Shown: positions 36,444 through 45,029 of the stretch, piece by piece | Position numbering within the stretch: the stretch's first letter is position 1 | How the letters are laid out: every line of letters begins with the position of its first letter | Source of the DNA: Mycobacterium colombiense CECT 3035 | GTDB lineage: Bacteria > Actinomycetota > Actinomycetes > Mycobacteriales > Mycobacteriaceae | Direction: 5' to 3' | DNA length: 64,000 bases | NCBI RefSeq assembly: GCF_002105755.1 | Contig: NZ_CP020821.1 | Location: 1,116,001-1,180,000, forward strand | Made by a program: the position numbers and the translations under genes | The notes under the pieces: model-generated | Database searches by the model: none | What the model saw: only the letters and a program-made list of their open reading frames with translations | What the model was told of the DNA's origin: nothing

Positions 36444-37313
36444 CGGCTGGCGCACCCCATGTTTACTCGAAAAATCGTGTAAACGGTTGCGCAAGAATAA
36501 GTTTGCATACTGACTCTCTCCTAGAGTCGTGTGCAGTGAGAGGTCGCAGCAATGCGCATTTCGTGCCCCCACTGCATCTCGATCCGCCGGACGGTCGTTT
36601 ACCCATCGCACAAAGGAGCCAGGAAGGTGACTGGGGCTGGTTCGCCGGAGCCATACCAAGCTCAGTAGCCGTGCGGCTGACTGGACCGCTTTTAGCTAAA
36701 CGGCGACGCGTCCATAACGGACTTCATTGGAGACTATACGCCCCTTCTCCTAACCCGGCGCGGGGTTGCCGCAGCGGGTCGGGGGCGTTTCCGGGCGATT
36801 GCAGCCAGGGCGAAGGGGTGCACCAGCAACCGCCGAGCCCTCGATGGCGGCCATACCGAGCACTGGCAGGAATCTCGTCCAGCTGCGGTGTTACGCGCAT
36901 CCGTCGAGTTGCGTCGTTGGTCGTGTCAGCGCCTGGCAAACGCTATCGGCACGCACATCGGGCCGTGGCGCCGGCGGTGGTGACCGGATTGCGTGCTCGC
37001 TTGCCGCGGCCCGCCGAGGACATTGCCGGCGGGAACGACGTCGTTTTCCGTCCGGCCCTGCCGCGGGTGCGCTGCGCAGCGGGGCGGGCGCCGCCCGACC
37101 GACCAATCATCCGGTTGGTGGAGATTGCTCGAGGTGACCGGCGCCGCGTGATTGCGGCATCGAGCGGCGTTGGTTCTCATTTCGGATTCGGCTGGGTACT
37201 GTTCGCCTAATGTTCGTGACACCGATCGGCCATCCCGGCGGCAGTCAGCTGCGAGTGCACTTCGCGCGCAACGCATTACATGACCGGCGCGATGGCGCCC
37301 GCGGGAGTGGGCG
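36444..37313. other. 870-bp region without a convincing gene
   Basis: Open frames here (for example plus-strand 36278-37210) have no recognisable motif and unnatural Arg/Ala-rich composition. The first 90 bases hold the SigF-like promoter region and two inverted repeats. The remainder is more AT-rich in patches (TTTTAGCTAAACGG near 36692-36705). It may contain long leaders, an unrecognised small RNA or decayed sequence. Confidence 0.6.
36461..36484. promoter_or_regulatory. 24-bp inverted repeat in the SigF-like leader
   Basis: GTTTACTCGA-AAAA-TCGTGTAAAC: 10-base arms with one mismatch around a 4-base loop, 18 bases before the start codon on the minus strand. It could be a regulator-binding site or an RNA hairpin near the ribosome-binding site. 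A second short inverted repeat, GACTCT-N5-AGAGTC, lies at 36512-36528. Confidence 0.5.
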
Positions 37314-38201
37314 ATGAATGGCACTGAGGCTGAGCTGGATGGCCACGGGGTGGTGGTCTCGGGCGGCAGTCGCGGCATCGGACGCGCGGTCGCCGAGCTG
37401 CTGGGCAGCCTGGGCGCTGGTGTGGTCGTCAACGGGCGCGACGAACATGCCGTGGCCGAGACGGTCGCGGCGATCACGGCGTCGGGTGGCCGGGCCACCG
37501 CGGTCGTCGGGGCCGCCGACGACGAGCGCGTCGCGCGCTCGCTGGTGGACGAATGCCTGAGTGCGTTCGGGCGACTGGACGCCCTGATCAATTGCGCGGG
37601 TATCGCCGAACCGCCCGGCTCGTCGATCCTGACGATCAGCCCGGACGAGTTCGACCACCTGATCAGTGGCCACCTCGGCACCGCCTTCCACACCTGCCGG
37701 GTGGCCGCCCCGGTGTTGGCCGGGCAGGGGCACGGAGCCATCGTCAACACCAGTTCGGTGGCGTATCTGGGTGACTACGGCGGAACGGGTTATCCGGCCG
37801 GCAAGGGCGCCGTCAACGGCCTGACGATGGCCATCGCCGCCGAACTGAAGCCCTACGGCGTGCGGGCCAACGTGGTGTGCCCCGGCGCCAGGACACGGCT
37901 GTCCACCGGAGCCGAATACGAACGGCACATCGAAGACCTGCACCGCCGCGGGCTGCTCGACGAGATGACCATGCGGGCATCGCTCGACAGCGCCCCGCCC
38001 GAGTTCGTCGCACCGGTCTACGCCTATCTCGCCGGCGGCCGCTCGCGCGACGTGACGGGACAAATCCTGGTTGCGGCAGGCGGTTTCGTCGGCACGTTCG
38101 ACCGTCAGACCCCGCGGCCGCTGGGCTACCGTGACCACCATCAGGCCGGGCCGTGGTCGGTGCGGGAGGTGCACGCCATGATCGGTGGCGCGGCCCGGTG
38201 A
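37314..38201 (+). CDS. SDR-family oxidoreductase
   Basis: 295 residues. SGGSRGIG (16-23) replaces the usual TGxxxGIG, NCAG lies at about 92-95 and the catalytic pair is Tyr160/Lys164 (YPAGK). A C-terminal extension (RQTPRPLGYRDHHQAGPWS) goes beyond the standard SDR. It may be a 3-oxoacyl or alcohol dehydrogenase; the extension is seen in mycobacterial relatives of steroid-type SDRs but that link is my inference. It is convergent with the cutinase gene. Confidence 0.86.
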   Translation: MNGTEAELDGHGVVVSGGSRGIGRAVAELLGSLGAGVVVNGRDEHAVAETVAAITASGGRATAVVGAADDERVARSLVDECLSAFGRLDALINCAGIAEPPGSSILTISPDEFDHLISGHLGTAFHTCRVAAPVLAGQGHGAIVNTSSVAYLGDYGGTGYPAGKGAVNGLTMAIAAELKPYGVRANVVCPGARTRLSTGAEYERHIEDLHRRGLLDEMTMRASLDSAPPEFVAPVYAYLAGGRSRDVTGQILVAAGGFVGTFDRQTPRPLGYRDHHQAGPWSVREVHAMIGGAAR

Positions 38202-38230
38202 CGGGTACCGGCGCCGGAGGCGAGCGAGCC

Positions 38231-38947
38231 CTACGAGAGCCGGTTGGCGACGAAATCGGCCGCCTGGTCGACCATCCCGGCCTCGACGTATTGGCGGTGC
38301 GCGGCAGGGTTGCCCGCACCGGAACAGACGGGGTCGCCGGGGACACACAACTCGAGCGTCTTCGCCGAATACAGCGGCCCGATGTCGACCGGAGGCTGGT
38401 TGATGATGCTCATGAACTGGGTCGACGGCTTGCCGAACAGCGCCACCGCGGCCACATGGTTGGCCACCTCGGCCGGCATCGGCTGCAGCGCGCGCACCAG
38501 GTGCACGCCGTCGGGCACCGCGCTCTCGGTGACGAAGCCCATCACCGCGGCGCCCTGCGAATAGCCGCCCAGCACCATCTTGGTGCGGGGGCAGTTCGCC
38601 GCCATCCGTTCGACGTGACTGCCGGCGTCGCTGATGCCATCGGCGGCGGTGGGGAAGTCGGTGGTGGCCGGGTAGTTGACCGGATACACGCCGACGGACT
38701 TACCGCCGACGTGTGAGCGCAAGGTGTCGACGAAGTTCTGGCCGATGCGGCCGACTCCGGGCGGCTCGGTGGTGCCCCGGGCGAACACCACCTCGACGTC
38801 GGGGCATGGATCCGCGGACGCCGCTGTGGCCGGCCCGACGAGCAGAGCCCAAATCGGCGACAGCACAGCGCAAGTCAACACAGCGAGGGGATTGGCCTGC
38901 ACAGCGTGATCTTGCCACAGGACCGCCGGGAGCGCGCGCTGGGACAT
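38231..38947 (-). CDS. cutinase-family secreted esterase/lipase (Culp-type)
   Basis: 238 residues. The signal peptide precedes ADPCPDVEVVFARGTTEPPG (46-64), the standard start of mycobacterial cutinase-like proteins. The nucleophile elbow is GYSQG with Ser130, and the catalytic Asp205 and His217 lie in CVPGDPVCSGAGNPAAHRQY, where C201 and C208 form a disulfide. A GTG at 38902 would give a shorter signal peptide. These enzymes hydrolyse lipid esters at the cell surface. A TATGTATGGTCA motif lies just upstream. Confidence 0.93.
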   Translation of the reverse strand: MSQRALPAVLWQDHAVQANPLAVLTCAVLSPIWALLVGPATAASADPCPDVEVVFARGTTEPPGVGRIGQNFVDTLRSHVGGKSVGVYPVNYPATTDFPTAADGISDAGSHVERMAANCPRTKMVLGGYSQGAAVMGFVTESAVPDGVHLVRALQPMPAEVANHVAAVALFGKPSTQFMSIINQPPVDIGPLYSAKTLELCVPGDPVCSGAGNPAAHRQYVEAGMVDQAADFVANRLS

Positions 38948-38956
38948 AACGGCGAA

Positions 38957-38968
38957 TATGTATGGTCA
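38957..38968 (+). promoter_or_regulatory. TATGTATGGTCA motif, copy 1
   Basis: A 12-base match, one mismatch, to TATGTATGATCA at 39791-39802. It lies between the TetR gene and the cutinase gene. Not a clear palindrome, so only a weak operator candidate. Confidence 0.35.
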
Positions 38969-38992
38969 GGATCGCCGCGCTTACTCGGCCGG

Positions 38993-39664
38993 TCAGGAGG
39001 CTTTCGATGAGCGCCGTCGAGTTCGCGGCGGCTCCGCGCCGCCCAGCGCGTCCATGGCCCGGGCCAGCTGCGGGTAGGCGATCGCCGGCCCGATCCAGCG
39101 GGTGAGGTAGCGCCGCAGGTCGGCACCGCTGCGCGGCGGCCGTCCCGGGTCGGTCAGGAAGGAATGCAGGACGCGCAGCGAGAATTCGTTCAGCTCGTCC
39201 AGGCCGGCTTCGTCGAAACCGTACTGCTCCCAATCGATGTCGTACCGATGCAGCATCGAACGACCGAACGCCAGGGCCGTATCGGAGATGATCGAAACCT
39301 TCTGGGCGCCGCGGTGGCGCTGGCTGAGCACGAACTCGACCTGGTTGTCCGCGGCCAGCTCTTCGACGGCGAAGGCCATTCCTTCTGTGATGGCCACCAC
39401 CGGGTCGGTGACCCCGTCCAGGTGGGCGGCCATCCGATCGAGGAAGCCGTCGGCCGACCGCATCGCGGACGCCACCAACAGGGCCTGCGTCCCGGGGAAG
39501 TATCGGTACACGGTCTGACGGGTCACCCCCAATGCCCGCGCCACGTCCGCGATCCGCATCGCCGACCCGCGTTCGTCGATGATCCTGTCGGCGGCGTCCA
39601 GGATGCGCTCGATCGCCTCGGCATCGGACGCCGGCGTGTTTCCTGCCCAACCGTGACTACGCAT
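38993..39664 (-). CDS. TetR-family transcriptional regulator
   Basis: 223 residues. The helix-turn-helix is at about 30-60 (MRIADVARALGVTRQTVYRYFPG). It precedes the cutinase gene on the same strand by 45 bases and is divergent from the D-aminoacylase-like gene, so either could be a target. The motif TATGTATGRTCA occurs on both sides of the gene (38957-38968 and 39791-39802). The ligand is unknown. Confidence 0.85.
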   Translation of the reverse strand: MRSHGWAGNTPASDAEAIERILDAADRIIDERGSAMRIADVARALGVTRQTVYRYFPGTQALLVASAMRSADGFLDRMAAHLDGVTDPVVAITEGMAFAVEELAADNQVEFVLSQRHRGAQKVSIISDTALAFGRSMLHRYDIDWEQYGFDEAGLDELNEFSLRVLHSFLTDPGRPPRSGADLRRYLTRWIGPAIAYPQLARAMDALGGAEPPRTRRRSSKAS

Positions 39665-39790
39665 GATTAACGGGCGGCAAACCCGCGGCCGGTGAACCCC
39701 ACAGCTGGATCATAACGTCCGTCACGGCGCCATCGTTGCTGGCTAACCGCCGAGTCGTGCGGCGATCGCGTGGCAGGACAACATCCGCAC

Positions 39791-39802
39791 TATGTATGAT
39801 CA
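39791..39802 (+). promoter_or_regulatory. TATGTATGATCA motif, copy 2
   Basis: Matches copy 1 at 11 of 12 bases. It includes TATGAT, a good -10 hexamer for the D-aminoacylase-like gene starting 43 bases downstream. Confidence 0.4.
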
Positions 39803-39844
39803 CTGCTGATCCGGAAGGCTCCGGCGCGACAGAGAGGCCGACCG

Positions 39845-41611
39845 ATGCAGTACGACACCGTGATCACCAACGGCCGCTGGTTCGACGGGACGGGCGGGCC
39901 GTCGGCCCTGCGGGACATCGGCGTGCGTGACGGCCGCGTCGTCACCATCGCCAAGGGGCCACTCGACACGACCGGAGCCCGCGTCATCGATGCGACGGGT
40001 CAGTGGGTCATTCCCGGCATCATCGACATCCACACCCACTACGACATCGAAACTCTCTGTGAGCCAGCACTTTCCGAATCACTGCGGCACGGCGTGACCA
40101 CGGTGATGCTGGGCTCCTGCTCGCTGTCCACCGTGTACCTGGACAACGTCGACGCGGGCGACATCTTCGGCCGTGTCGAGGCCATTCCGCGGCGCTACGT
40201 CATCGAACAGCTCAACGCGGCCCGGTCATGGAACACCCCCAAGGAATATGTGGCCGCACTCGAGCGCCTCAACCTGGGCCCCAACCTCGCGGCGTTCATC
40301 GGGCACTCCGACCTGCGCGCCGCAACGATGGGCCTGGACCGGGCGACCCGCAAGGACATTCGCCCGTCGGCGGCCGAACTCGCGCGGATGGAGTCGATGC
40401 TCGAAGAGGCCCTCGACGAGGGCTTCGTCGGGTTGTCCTCGCAGCAACTGCTGTTCGACAAGCTCGACGGTGAGGTCTGCAGGTCGCGCACGCTGCCGTC
40501 GACCTACGCCAAGCCGCGTGAGCTCCGGCGCCTGAACGCGATCCTGCGGCGGCGCAACAAGATCCTGCAGTCGGGCCCAGACATCAAGAACCCGCTGTCG
40601 ATCGTCTCCCAGCTGGCCGCGTCGCTCGGGGTCGGGCGTCGGCGGTTGAAGACCAGCCTGCTCTCGGCCGCCGACGTCAAGGCGTTGCCGCCGGTCATCT
40701 ACCTGATGGACTGGCTCGCGCGGCTGGTCAACGCGCTGGGTGCGGACTTCCGCTGGCAGCACCTGCCGGTGCCGTTCGAGGTCTACGCCGACGGGATTTC
40801 GCTGGTGATCTTCGAAGAATTCGGCTCCGGCGCCGCGGCGCTGCACCTGGCCGACGAGATCGCCCGCAACGAGCTGATCCGCGACGAGGACTACCGGCGT
40901 CGGTTCCGCAAGGACTACGACCAGAAGTACGGGCCCCGGGTATGGCACCGCGACTTTTTCGACGCCGACATCGTGGCGTGCCCCGACGAATCGGTGGTCG
41001 GCAAGTCCTTCGGTCAGGTGGGCCTGGACCGCGGCGGCCTGCATCCGGTCGACGCGTTCCTCGACCTGGTGCTCGAGCACGGCGAAAAGCTGCGCTGGCG
41101 CACCACGATCTCCAACCACCGGCCCGAATTGCTCAAGAAGCTCGCGCAGAGCCCAGGCGTGCAGATGGGCTTCTCGGACGCCGGCGCTCACCTGCGCAAC
41201 ATGGCCTTCTACAACTCGGGGCTGCGCCTGCTGCGCCACGTGCGCGACGCCGAGAGGCAGGGCAGGCCGTTCATGTCGATGGAGCACGCCGTGCACCGGC
41301 TCACCGGTGAACTCGGCGCGTGGTACCAGATCGACGCCGGCACGCTGCGTGAAGGCGACCGCGCCGACGTCGTCGTCATCAACCCGGACAAGCTCGACGA
41401 ATCACTCGAGTCCTACGCCGAACATCCGGTCGAGTCCTACGGCGGGCTGTCGCGGATGGTGAACCGCAACGACGAGACGGTCACCGCGGTCCTGGTGTCC
41501 GGAAACCTCGCCTTCGGCGCGGGCGAGGCCTCGCCGGAGCTGGGCGAGCGGCGCTTCGGTGAATTCCTCCGGGCCGGCGGCTCGGCGCGAAAGCTGGCCT
41601 ACACGGGCTAG
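39845..41611 (+). CDS. N-acyl-D-amino-acid deacylase/D-aminoacylase-like amidohydrolase
   Basis: 588 residues. The metal-binding HTHYD is at 63-67, GHSDLR at about 153-158, ISNHRPE at about 421-427 and GFSDAGAHLR at about 440-449, the pattern of the D-aminoacylase branch of amidohydrolases. The enzyme removes acyl groups from D-amino acids in characterised relatives, but mycobacterial members have many uncharacterised substrates. It is divergent from the TetR gene. Cytoplasmic; no signal peptide. Confidence 0.88.
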   Translation: MQYDTVITNGRWFDGTGGPSALRDIGVRDGRVVTIAKGPLDTTGARVIDATGQWVIPGIIDIHTHYDIETLCEPALSESLRHGVTTVMLGSCSLSTVYLDNVDAGDIFGRVEAIPRRYVIEQLNAARSWNTPKEYVAALERLNLGPNLAAFIGHSDLRAATMGLDRATRKDIRPSAAELARMESMLEEALDEGFVGLSSQQLLFDKLDGEVCRSRTLPSTYAKPRELRRLNAILRRRNKILQSGPDIKNPLSIVSQLAASLGVGRRRLKTSLLSAADVKALPPVIYLMDWLARLVNALGADFRWQHLPVPFEVYADGISLVIFEEFGSGAAALHLADEIARNELIRDEDYRRRFRKDYDQKYGPRVWHRDFFDADIVACPDESVVGKSFGQVGLDRGGLHPVDAFLDLVLEHGEKLRWRTTISNHRPELLKKLAQSPGVQMGFSDAGAHLRNMAFYNSGLRLLRHVRDAERQGRPFMSMEHAVHRLTGELGAWYQIDAGTLREGDRADVVVINPDKLDESLESYAEHPVESYGGLSRMVNRNDETVTAVLVSGNLAFGAGEASPELGERRFGEFLRAGGSARKLAYTG

Positions 41612-41642
41612 TCGCGCCGATTACTCTGGTGCACACAGGTTT

Positions 41643-42248
41643 TCATGCGACCGATGCACCCAGGATCAGGTTGACGGCCTCGTCGAGCTGTCCGGAAATC
41701 TCGGCGAAGCTGACGAACCTCGCGGTCATCAGCGCCCCCGAAAACGTCATCTGCAGCGTGGATTTCACGGATCGCGGCCAACCCGGGCCGAGCGCGGCCC
41801 CGATCCGTTTGGCCACTTCTTCGCCGATCTGTTCCCGCAGCGGTGCGACCGCCGGATCGTCGGCCATCAATGCGGCGCCGCAGGCGGCGGTCAGCTCCGG
41901 CTCGTCGGCCACCACGACCGCCATGTCCCGCAGCGTGGCGCTGACCCGGGTCTTGGTCGTGTCGTTGACGTCGGTGTGTAGCGGCAGGTCGCGCAGGAAG
42001 CGCAGGTACACCGCCGCCACCAGCGCGCTTTTCGAGGGGAAGTAGGTGTAGGCGCTGGCCGGCGACACCCCGGCGCGGGTGGCCACCGCGCGCATCGTCA
42101 AGTTCGCGTACGAGGACTCCCGCAACTCCGCCAGTCCCGCATCGAGGACCTTGCGGATCGTCTGGCCGGGCCGACGATCCGACCGGCGGGCCGCGCCGGC
42201 GCCCGCCGCCTTCCCGGCGACGACCGGGAACGACGCATCTCTAGACAC
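41643..42248 (-). CDS. TetR-family transcriptional regulator
   Basis: 201 residues. The helix-turn-helix is at about 45-75 (NLTMRAVATRAGVSPASAYTYFPSK). It is convergent with the amidohydrolase gene and divergent from a methyltransferase. The intergenic region has a perfect 12-base palindrome AGACAGCTGTCT (42338-42349) and an imperfect TCTAGACAC...GTGTAGA (42240-42262), both plausible operators. Confidence 0.86.
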   Translation of the reverse strand: MSRDASFPVVAGKAAGAGAARRSDRRPGQTIRKVLDAGLAELRESSYANLTMRAVATRAGVSPASAYTYFPSKSALVAAVYLRFLRDLPLHTDVNDTTKTRVSATLRDMAVVVADEPELTAACGAALMADDPAVAPLREQIGEEVAKRIGAALGPGWPRSVKSTLQMTFSGALMTARFVSFAEISGQLDEAVNLILGASVA

Positions 42249-42262
42249 CCGTCCAGTGTAGA
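42240..42262. promoter_or_regulatory. imperfect inverted repeat TCTAGACAC…GTGTAGA
   Basis: The arms TCTAgACAC and GTGTAGA surround a 7-base spacer and overlap the start of the TetR gene (minus-strand ATG at 42248), a position suited to autorepression. Confidence 0.4.
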
Positions 42263-42337
42263 AACGCGAACTGTCACCAACAACAGCATCAAGTCGCGGT
42301 CGCCTCGCTGCCTGTGCGGACGTCGTGGCCCATTTAC

Positions 42338-42349
42338 AGACAGCTGTCT
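42338..42349. promoter_or_regulatory. perfect 12-bp palindrome AGACAGCTGTCT
   Basis: Located between the TetR gene and the divergent methyltransferase gene, with AT-rich flanks (TTTAC…AAAAC). This is the best candidate for binding by the divergent TetR regulator. Confidence 0.5.
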
Positions 42350-42397
42350 AAAACGGGACTGACTGTCACCGGCGACCACCGTTCTAGAGTGGCGCCT

Positions 42398-42943
42398 ATG
42401 GGCGAAGCGGACCGGCACCGCTGGGACGAACGGTACGCGGCGAAGGGGCCGCCACCGTTGAGTTCGGTTGCGCCGCCCGCCGTTTTCGCCGGCCATGCGG
42501 ATCTGTTTCCCGCCGCAGGCCGGGCCATCGACCTCGCCTGCGGACAGGGGACCGGCTCGGTCTGGCTCGCCTCGCGCGGCCTTCAGGTGGTGGGGCTGGA
42601 CGTCTCCCCGGTGGCAATCAGCCACGCGCGGGAGCTGGCCCAGCGGGCCGCGGTGGGCAACCGCTGCCGCTTCGACGTCGTCGATCTCGACACCGGTCTG
42701 CCCGCGGGGACCCCGGTCGACGTCATCCTGTGCTGCAAGTTCCGCGACCCCCGCCTGGACCGCGCGATCGTGGAACGGCTCGCGCCGGGCGGCCTGCTGG
42801 CGATCGCCGCCCTGAGCGAGGTCGGGGCGAGCCCCGGCCCCTTCCGGGCCGTGGCCGGCGAGCTGCCCGCAGCCTTCGCCGGCCTGGACCTGCTCGGCGC
42901 CGGCGAAGGCGACGGTCAGGCGTGGCTACTGGCTCGGCGCTGA
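42398..42943 (+). CDS. class I SAM-dependent methyltransferase (TehB-like)
   Basis: 181 residues from ATG 42398. Starts HRWDERYAAKG, the family signature; the SAM motif is AIDLACGQGTGSVWLASRG (about 43-61), followed by GLDVSPVAISHARELA and FDVVDLDTG. The C-terminus is short. Substrate unknown; relatives detoxify tellurite or thiol compounds. It is divergent from a TetR gene and its last 18 bases overlap the convergent helicase gene. Confidence 0.83.
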   Translation: MGEADRHRWDERYAAKGPPPLSSVAPPAVFAGHADLFPAAGRAIDLACGQGTGSVWLASRGLQVVGLDVSPVAISHARELAQRAAVGNRCRFDVVDLDTGLPAGTPVDVILCCKFRDPRLDRAIVERLAPGGLLAIAALSEVGASPGPFRAVAGELPAAFAGLDLLGAGEGDGQAWLLARR

Positions 42944-44332
42944 ACCGTTCTGACCGCTCGGGCGGCCGGCACTCCCTTGCGCACGGCTCGAGCGGCGACG
43001 GTCCGGCCGCCGGTGCGGCGCACCCGTGCGATGCGGCATGGCGGATTCGGTGGGGGCCGGGTTGGTCCTCGGCGACCTGCTGGTCCGCCGGCGCCGCTGC
43101 CCGCCGGAGTTGGCCCGCTGCTGCGCGCCGGCGCCCGAGGGCACCCGAGCGGGGGCGGGCGCCTGGTACGGAGCGACCTCGCCCACGAGCGCTTGCACGG
43201 CGTCCGACGCCGCGGTCACCTGCTGGGGGGCGACCTTGATTCCGGCCTTGCGCATCAACGCTTGGGTGTCGTGGCGCTGCTCCGGCAACACCACGGTGAC
43301 CACGTCACCGGCGCTCCCCGCCCGCGCGGTGCGCCCGGACCGGTGCAGATAGGACTTGTGCTCGGCGGGCGGGTCGATGTGCACGACGAGCTCGACCTCG
43401 TCGACGTGCACGCCGCGCGCGGCGATGTCGGTGGCCACCAGCACCCGGGCGCCACCCGAGGCGAACATCGCCAGGTTGCGCTCACGCGCGGGCTGAGACA
43501 GGTTGCCGTGCAGGTCGACCGACGGGACTCCCGATTCGGTGAGCTGCCTGGCGAGCTTGCGCGCCTGATGCTTGGTGCGCATGAACAGGATCCGGCGCCC
43601 GGCGCCGGATGCGAGCCGGTGCACGACCTCCTTCTTGGCCTCCGCATTGGCGACGTGGAACACGTGGTGGGTCATCTCGGATACCGGCGAGTTGGCCTCG
43701 TCGACCGAGTGCAGCACCTCGTTGCGCAGGAATCGCGTGACGAGCTTGTCGACACCGTTGTCCAGGGTCGCCGAAAACAGCAGCCGCTGGCCACCATTCG
43801 GAGTCGCGGCCAGGATCCGGGTGACGCCGGGCAGGAAGCCGAGATCGGCCATGTGGTCGGCTTCGTCGATGACGGTGATCTCGACCGCGTCGAGGTTGAT
43901 CAGCCGCTGCTTCATCAGGTCCTCGAGCCGGCCCGGGCAGGCGACCACGATGTCGACGCCGGCCTTCAGGGCGGTGACCTGGCGGCTTTGCGATACGCCG
44001 CCGAAGATCGTGGTGATCCTCAGGCCGGAGGCCGTCGCCAATGGCTCCAGGGTCGCTGTGATCTGCGTCGCTAACTCCCGGGTTGGCGCGAGCACCAAAC
44101 CCGATGGCCGCGAGGGGCGCCGGTTTCCCCGCGAGAGGCGGCTGACGAGCGGGATGGAGAAGGCCAGCGTCTTGCCGCTACCGGTCTTCCCGCGGCCGAG
44201 TACATCGCGCCCGGACAGCGTGTCGGGCAGTGTCTCGACCTGGATCGGAAACGGGTGGGTGATGCCGCGCGTGGTGAGCGCATCGACCAGCGAAGCGCGC
44301 ACGCCGAGTTCGGCAAAAGTCTTGTGGGTAGT
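42926..44332 (-). CDS. rhlE: DEAD-box RNA helicase (RhlE-like)
   Basis: 468 residues from GTG 44332, preceded by GAAAGG; an ATG at 44356 would add 8 residues. The Q-motif is GITHPFPIQ (24-32), Walker A GRGKTGSGKT (47-56), PTREL (84-88), DEAD (157-160), SAT (188-190) and HRSGRTAR (about 327-334). After about 375 comes an Arg/Pro/Ser-rich tail, typical of RhlE, that binds RNA. It unwinds RNA in ribosome assembly or mRNA decay. The leader upstream is about 310 bases without a gene. Confidence 0.92.
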   Translation of the reverse strand, partial: TTHKTFAELGVRASLVDALTTRGITHPFPIQVETLPDTLSGRDVLGRGKTGSGKTLAFSIPLVSRLSRGNRRPSRPSGLVLAPTRELATQITATLEPLATASGLRITTIFGGVSQSRQVTALKAGVDIVVACPGRLEDLMKQRLINLDAVEITVIDEADHMADLGFLPGVTRILAATPNGGQRLLFSATLDNGVDKLVTRFLRNEVLHSVDEANSPVSEMTHHVFHVANAEAKKEVVHRLASGAGRRILFMRTKHQARKLARQLTESGVPSVDLHGNLSQPARERNLAMFASGGARVLVATDIAARGVHVDEVELVVHIDPPAEHKSYLHRSGRTARAGSAGDVVTVVLPEQRHDTQALMRKAGIKVAPQQVTAASDAVQALVGEVAPYQAPAPARVPSGAGAQQRANSGGQRRRRTSRSPRTNPAPTESAMPHRTGAPHRRPDRRRSSRAQGSAGRPSGQNGSAPSQ

Positions 44333-44644
44333 CACTTTTCGGTGCCTTTCAGGCATCGGTGGTGCCGTGCTGGGCGCGAAACGCCGCGCGGCATCGGCAC
44401 GAGGTGGCGAGATTGCCGGATGGCAAAATCGATCGCCGCGAGACAAGCTAGTGCGGGATGCACGGTTCATCTCGGTGCCCGGCGCGATCTAATGCGCCGG
44501 TAGCAATGGGATGAGGAAGCGTTCCACGACGGTGTTGGCATGCAATGTCATGAAGCCAACGTTGCTGCCAGCCTAGCGTATCGGGCGCCAATCCTCGAAC
44601 CAGCATCGAAAACCGCGGTCGGCGCCGCGACTTGACGGCTTCGC
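44333..44644. other. 312-bp gene-free leader of the helicase gene
   Basis: No convincing protein is coded here. An imperfect stem GTTGGCA…GCCAAC lies at 44534-44560. Long leaders are known for cold-shock-induced helicase genes, so a regulatory 5' UTR is possible but not shown. Confidence 0.45.
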
Positions 44645-45016
44645 TCAACCTTGCAGCCGGCCCCGCACCGCGGCCAGCCTGTCCTCGAGTTCGGACTCCT
44701 CGATGACGCCGCGCACCACGAGCGAGTGCGCCAACGCCACCAACCGGTTCTCCGGATAGGGCAATTCCGAGTAGACGGTCGCCGACAGGGCATCCTCTTC
44801 GCCGCGCCGGTCGGCGAATCCGAGCACCTGCGCGCCGCGCTCGCTGTGGTCGAGCGCATCACAGATCCCGTCCAGGCTCGTCTTCCAGGGTGGGACCGGA
44901 TTGTCGACGCCGTACTTGGCCGCCATGCGTTCCCAGACCTGGTTGCGCTCAACGATCTTCGCCAGCGCTGCGACGACCGCGTCTGCGGCGGGGCCCGGGG
45001 TGGGCGCGGTGCTCAT
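44645..45016 (-). CDS. nitrile hydratase beta-like accessory/small subunit
   Basis: 123 residues. The C-terminal half (YPENRLVALAHSLVVRGVIE, then ESELEDRLAAVRGRL) resembles the helical N-terminal part of the beta subunit in the same operon (YYGRWLLAVARVLAEKHHIG, LSELAERMAEVKDRY). PPWKTSLDGICDAL lies before it. It starts 13 bases after the alpha-subunit stop. Thiocyanate hydrolase has a split beta subunit, so this could be a third subunit or an activator chaperone; I cannot tell which. Confidence 0.65.
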   Translation of the reverse strand: MSTAPTPGPAADAVVAALAKIVERNQVWERMAAKYGVDNPVPPWKTSLDGICDALDHSERGAQVLGFADRRGEEDALSATVYSELPYPENRLVALAHSLVVRGVIEESELEDRLAAVRGRLQG

Positions 45017-45029
45017 CTCGTCGCTCCCA

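Noticed and set aside
36278..37210. Plus-strand open frame of 310 residues in the large intergenic region
   Set aside because: Its first part is antisense to the sigma factor gene, it has no motif, and its composition is erratic.
44448..44648. Minus-strand 66-residue open frame upstream of the helicase gene
   Set aside because: No motif, no ribosome-binding site, and codon pattern unlike the neighbouring genes; treated as leader sequence.
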